A stretch of 8,849 bases of DNA, from assembly GCA_012839015.1 (NCBI GenBank), contig DUOF01000023.1, positions 1 to 8,849 of the forward strand, written 5' to 3'. Each line of letters begins with the position of its first letter. Position 1 is the stretch's first letter. This stretch comes from a bacterium. Lineage in GTDB: Bacteria; Bacillota_I; Bacilli_A; RFN20; DUOF01. The translations under genes and the position numbers were made by a program. The notes under the pieces were generated by a model, which had not been told where the DNA came from, ran no database searches, and was given only the letters and a program-made list of their open reading frames with translations. Positions 1 through 6,000 of the stretch are shown in pieces.

Positions 1-3000
1 CGTATAGCGATGGAAACTCAGTTATCCATAGTGGTGGAACTAGTGATGGTTTAATCTTGATTGTTAATTATGTCAATCCAGGCGGAGCAGGTCAAAGAAT
101 AATTACTTATGGAAGCGGGGCTGATGGTGAAAAACTAAACTCCATATCCTTAACTAATGATACAAGAGCTGATGGTTTTGACTATGTAGCGGTTGGTAAA
201 CTGGGTAATAAAGGATTTATTATTGAAATTAAAAAAGAAATTACCACCGGGTCAATTACACTTCCTGGATCTGGAACTAATTACGCCGCCAGGACCGTTA
301 AAACTAAAAATGCCGGAACAGGCAGTGAACTGCATAATCTATACTTATCTAACAATAACGGAGAAGAAAGAAGCGATTATTTCGTTCTTGGTAGTTTTAC
401 TGCTGCGGACTATATAGAAGGTTTAGGAACAACCTCTGGTGGTTTCTTATTTTTAAATTATCAAAATGGTAGCTTTAAAAAGCCTGTTACAGTAATAGAA
501 GTTAACTACGGTTATGACGATCCTGGGAACGGACAACTAACCGATGAAGATATAATAAGACAAATAATCGGTGATAACCTAAGTCTTAGATATGATGGGG
601 TTTTCCACCACGATTACTCTGGTGAAAATAGTATTAGGATTTTAGAAACAGGTAGTTATACCAATGTATATACTTTTGCATATTTTAATAATAGTAAGAC
701 GGGGGTATACATTCCAATAACTATCAATGTTGTAAATCTTGCTGCTGCGCCCCAAGTAAGTTCTTCAACGGTGTCAAGTTTCAAAGACAGCTATGCAATA
801 CCTATGTACTACACCTATAATAGGGTGGTTAATCAACCAACAGATCCAGGTACAACTAAAGTAGATCCAGGAACTGGTGTTCACGACTTATACAATTATA
901 AACCATTGTTCAGTTATGAGTTTGAAAGAAATTTACATCCTATTGGGAGTCTTTATTACAAGGATGACAAGGGTGAATTTATAAGTATTGAACCTGAAAA
1001 TGAGAAGAATATTAGAAAAGTAAAATATAGCATTATCGAAGAGGAAATAAGCCCAGGTACAGTATGTTTTAATAAGGATGATTTTGGTGATTATATAAAA
1101 AGTAGTACTGATTGCAAGATGGGTGTTAGTTACAGTGCTTCAGACTCTGAAGTAAAAAGGAACAACCATGCTTCAACAGTTGAAAATAACCCTCCTTTAG
1201 TGTACCTAAATAATAACAATCACTATAATGTTTACTCTAGGGAAGAGATTTATGAGAGAATAAATCTTGTAAATATGAAAGAAACAGAAACATATTACTA
1301 TAGGGATGCTTCAGATAGATATTGGATTCCAGCAACTAAACCTTATGATACTTATAATGAGTATTACAGAAGAGTAACTACAGCAGAAAGAGCTAAACAA
1401 CAATTAACTGCTAACTTTAATACTAAAGAGAGTGCACACCAGTTTGCACTGTTCCAGGAAATGCTAAGAGTTAGGAAGGTGCCTGTTAACCAAATTACCC
1501 TAGGCGAGGGAAATAACTTTACCATCAATGGTTTTACTGCGACAGTTAACTACTATCCAGGGGAATTAACTAAAATCCGTGATGGTAGCAGACACATTGT
1601 TCAAAATGTATATGTTTACTATATTGATCTAGGTTCAGTGAGCCCAAGTGTTCCTAAAACCTGTGCTGCTGATACTTCTTGTACAAATTATGGAGGTTAT
1701 GCCTTCTCTAGTTTAGCAGAGGTTGAAAAAGCGGCTAAAGAATTTATAAGTGGTAAAAAGAGTGAACCATTTATAAGATATACAGAAAGAACATCTCCTT
1801 CTCAATATAGTAATAGCGTGCTACAAGAAGCTAACAACCACTTCTACAAGGATGAAGTGAACACTTTTGCTTACTATCAAAGTCTGAATTTCCCAATGAT
1901 TTCAGGCAGTAGAAACCTAACATTAAAAGTTTGGAAAAATCTATCAGCAAAAGAAGTAAAAGAAATGAACTTCTACGGCGCTAAAGTTTTCCATAGGGAA
2001 ACACGCGAAGAATACATGGGGTTAGAGACTAGTTTTGATAAAAACACCTTCTCTTTTGGAAAAAATGGAGACGAGAAGTCTGAGGGTCTTTACACTGTTC
2101 AATACTGCTATGCTTATACCAAAAACTGTGGGGAACCTAAGAGTTTCTATTTAGATTACAGTGCTCCAGTGCTTGGTTATAGCTTTGCTAACAAAGTTAA
2201 AAAAGAGTTCCTTGTTATTAATGATATTGAATATATCAAAAATAAGATTACAATTAATTCAACTAATGTAAGTGACAACCACGACGAATATATGGTTATA
2301 ACTTATGGCAATAATGTATATAAAGAGCAAATAAATGAAACTTTTGAATACCAAGGTGAAGACAAACATTACACCATAACTGTGTCCGATCGTGCTGGAA
2401 ACACACACACATATAACTTTATTATTGGTGGTATAGCACCAACAATCCAAATCAATAATAAAACATTGAAGAGTTTTGAAGTTGATATAACAGTAGGTAA
2501 TGAAGAAGAAGTAAGAAACTCAATAATAGAGAATGGAATAAGTGTTTATTTCACTCCTTTTGGATCCCAAAGAATAAGGGATACGCAACTAGAAGCATTC
2601 ATTAATAGACTGATTACAGATATGGATGAAGAAAGTGTCAGTGTCCAACTTAGTATGAGTTTAGACGAATTTGATGAAGGCATTCCAATCCAGATCGGGG
2701 ATGAAGAAGAAGACAATATTCTTACATATATACCTCAGATGGGATATTATGAATTCAGGATTACCGATATCTTTGGTAATAGTCCATATAGGGATGCAGG
2801 TCTTGGTTTAAGAGATCTAGAGTTAGACTTCTATGAAGAAGGGGACTTTAGTGATGATAATGAAAGAGATGTAAAAGCAATATCTTATAACTTCAAAGAA
2901 AATGATCATACATATTTTGTAGCAAACACTGACTACTATATTAAAATTGATAAGAGTGTCGGCGATGATTATTATGCCTTATATGGTGCTAAGTATGTAG

Positions 3001-6000
3001 TCAGGGATCATTATGTATTCTCTAACTATATACCTGTACAAGAATCAGAAATAGGTCAAAATAAAAAGAGTGTCATTGAATACTATCTATTAAATGAAGA
3101 AGGGGAATTCATTAAAGATAACAGCGCTGATCCTATCTCTTTTGAACATTTCATTAAAGAATATGTACCAGTAGATTTAAATAGTGTTGGGGAATTAAAA
3201 GATGGCAATGTAGAGTATGCTTTTAAGGTTTATGATAACGCGGTAGGAAACTATTTTGTTGTAGACACAGTAATAAGAGTTAATTATGCCGTGAATGTCG
3301 ATCTTTACCTTGTCTCTGAAATTAATACGGGAATAGATGGTCTTATTGAATATTCTAGCTTGCCTAGATTTGATGCTAGCGGTTATGATATTGAACTTCC
3401 ACCAGAAGTTGATAACATAGACTATTATATAAATAATGAAGATAGTTATATTAGATTTAACTTTGATAGATATACCTATATAAGGATTAATCAATACAAT
3501 CAAGATGAATATGGTTTTATTGGAAATAGCAACGTTTGTCAGTTTAAGATAGTAGGAAGAGAATACAATCAAGATATTGAAGACCCAGAGGAGATAGGGT
3601 CTATCTGTAATGAAGATATGGTGTTCAAGTTCTTAATTTTTGAAAACTTTGATGATTTCTATGCTGATTTCAATGATAAACAAACTGTTTGGGATGATGA
3701 AACCCTTAAGAGGACTTACGCTATTGTTAAGCATGAAGAAAACGGAGTTGAAGAGGTAAGTTTCCATCCATATTATCTAAGAGCTGTAGATCGTTTTGAT
3801 GAAGATACTAATCAGTTTGTTTATGGCGTTGAACTAACTATTCAAACCATGCTGAAAATGTTTGGTTTTGAGATAGTTCATATAGGTTATGAAAGAAATA
3901 ATGATGAAACAGGAAACCTAAAAGATTACTACTTCTACCTAAAGTTTAACGGTGAAGGTATATTTAATTTTAATATTAAGACTACCAACAACTCTAGAAC
4001 ACTTATTAATAAAGCTTTAATAATAGATAAGACTCCACCGGTAATAGTAGAAATAGTGGAAGATATTGAAGAAAACTATGAAGAAGCACAAGGTGTACTT
4101 ACACCAAGTGAAATTAATAGATACTATGTAAAAGATGAAGAAGCTACTGAAGGTAGTGGTTATTCTCTTGATGAGTTTTATTATATAAATGAAAACCATT
4201 ATATCTTGAACGCATATGATGTAGCTGAGTTAGATGATGTAGAAGAGGATGAAACAAGATATATTAAAGCGGGTGGCTTGTATATTCCTGACCTTTTAGG
4301 AAATAGTGGTCAAAAGTTCGTCCTAAGATATGATCCAGTAGATGAAGGACAATACGGAGAACTAAAAGATCTTAGTATATCTTACTTCTATGAACATGCA
4401 GGAGAGTTTATAGAAGATAAAATAGATCAGTCAATAGAATCACCACAACGTTATATTAGAAGAAGAATAGAAAACCAAGACATCAGATTAGATTTTAGTT
4501 TAGAAAACGTAGGTACTCGTTTTGATACTGCTAGTGCTATTGAGTTTGGTGATGATGGAAGGACAATCCGTATAGAGGCAAATGTTGCAAATACGGGAAC
4601 ACACACAATAATCTTTAGAGATATGGCAGGAAACACTACTGAGTATATCGGTATAATTGATGCCGCTGCTCCTGAAATAAGTTTAGTAAGGGTGGATGAA
4701 CAAACCCAAAACGTTAGCGAATATATCTCAAGATGGTCTAAAGACTTCAATGAGGTTGAAATACAAATTAGAGAAGAAAACTTAGATATAAATAGTCTAA
4801 AATATTACTTTGAATACGGTGAAGATGAAACAAGTGAAGTAAGAAGCGTTACAGAAGATATAGAAGAAATTGAAATTGATGCAGGTGTATATAGATTTAT
4901 CATCTCGTTATCAGAATTTGATAATACCTATAGTGGTGATCTTACTCTTAATCTAGAATCAAGTGATATGTTCTATAACTCTTCATCTATGAGCTGGACA
5001 TTTAAATATGATAACATCGCACCAGAGTTAGAATTTGCACAAGGATATGTACCTCCGACATTCAATATTGATGGTGAGGTTGTAGGTGACTTTGTTACCT
5101 TAAGAGCAGAGGATTATCAAAATCCTCCATTCTTCTGTACACCAGGTCCAGCTAGTAAAGATAATACGACCCTGCTATACAATGTACAATGTTTCGATGA
5201 ACCTGGTCGCGAGACTTTGAATATCGAGGTATTTGAACATGGCACAAACAATAAATTTGTCTTTGCTGGGGAATACCCGGTTGGAGTAAAGGTTGACCTA
5301 GTTGCAGAAGATGCAGCAGGAAACAGAAGTGAACGATTAACTACAATCATTAAGATAAATGATTCAGATGCACCATACATGGAAAAACCAATAAATGGTG
5401 GTTCTCGTATAATTACCAACGAAGAAAAAGTAACAATTACCTTTAATGAAATAGTTATGAAATACTACTGTATATTTATCCTTGATGGCAACCAGGAAGA
5501 TTGTCAGGGTGTTGAATCATATGCACCAGCTGAAAATATAGGGTACAGCAAAGGTAATAACACTTATTACATTAGAATTGATGATGGAATGGATGTAAGC
5601 TATATAGTAGATAATGGTAACATTATTGTGCAAGGTCATTATATTCTAAATGAATTTAATGTGTTTGAACTTATCGGTTCAGGTTTTGGAGAAGACAAAC
5701 TAGAACAAGACTATTACTTATTAAAAGAAGAAGTAATCTACTTCAATCTTTCTCCAGAGGGTGACTATATCCTTAGTGAGGATTGTTTAGATACTTGTTA
5801 CACACTTACAACCCAAAAAGTAGAAGAGTTAATAGAGGGTGAAACCTATTATTACTACATTAAGGAAACAAACACTTATAAACTAGTTGGTGAAGACCAT
5901 GATCCAGAAGATGGAATTGAATATGAATATTATCAGATTATCCCTGAGGAGATTGTTTTTGGTTCAAATGAAGTTTATGGGAAAATAGGAGAAGATGCAT

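Larger units (their letters stand above)
753..2153 (+). other. Mixed region with Pro/Gly linker, cysteine pairs and helices (residues 251-717)
   Basis: No standard family is recognised over these 467 residues. It opens with a Ser-rich strand and a flexible linker in which D-P-G-T is used twice (281-284 and 288-291). Two HY/YY-type units follow, at residues 294-327 and 407-444. Cysteine pairs lie at 355/371, 554/560 and 702/709. Two amphipathic helix-like segments sit at 459-493 and 567-586. The end (694-717) has the last strands of an Ig-like unit, G-L-Y-T-V-x-Y-C, in which a Cys loop (C702...C709-G) occupies the place of the usual D-x-A-G-N turn. The DYSAP boundary (718-722) follows at once. 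It probably holds two or three domains. Confidence 0.4.
2838..3284 (+). other. Tyr-rich insertion ending in a D-x-x-x-G-N turn (residues 946-1094)
   Basis: The segment has Tyr pairs at 978-979, 990-991 and 1027-1028, then two consecutive HY/YY repeats (1003-1074). It closes with F-K-V-Y-D-N-A-V-G-N (1074-1083), an Ig-type last strand and turn with one extra residue between D and G-N. I read it as HY/YY modules inserted before the closing strands of an Ig-like fold. It could instead be a separate domain type. The next clear boundary is not reached until D1342. Confidence 0.45.

Noticed and set aside
193..417. A 74-codon + strand open frame in another phase
   Set aside because: It lies wholly inside the giant frame, which continues past both its ends. 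Its translation is Lys/Leu-rich with no recognisable domain, and no convincing ribosome binding site precedes it.
753..881. D-P-G-T linker as a direct DNA repeat or slippage site
   Set aside because: Only two imperfect units exist with different codons; it reads as an ordinary flexible linker.
3075..3119. YY hairpins as choline- or glucan-binding (CW-type) repeats
   Set aside because: The aromatic pair and G-x-(F/Y) turn are superficially similar, but the repeats lack the Trp, the Gly-Trp step and the roughly 20-residue period of that family.
3195..3572. Antisense 125-codon frame with hydrophobic, membrane-like translation
   Set aside because: Reverse reading of Tyr/Asn/Asp/Ile-rich codons in AT-rich DNA gives Ile/Val/Asn/Tyr-rich pseudo-membrane proteins. 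The sense frame is continuous and domain-rich here.
3903..3917. D-E-T-G-N (residues 1301-1305) as an Ig closing turn
   Set aside because: It lies in a hydrophilic loop (E-R-N-N-D-E-T-G-N-L-K-D) between strands, without the hydrophobic alternating strand that precedes true turns.
5117..5419. Antisense 100-codon frame, and shorter antisense frames at 2259-2450, 4017-4199, 4451-4750, 6036-6275, 6881-7066 and 7458-7640
   Set aside because: All overlap the continuous sense frame entirely, share no motif with each other, and have the composition expected of shadows.
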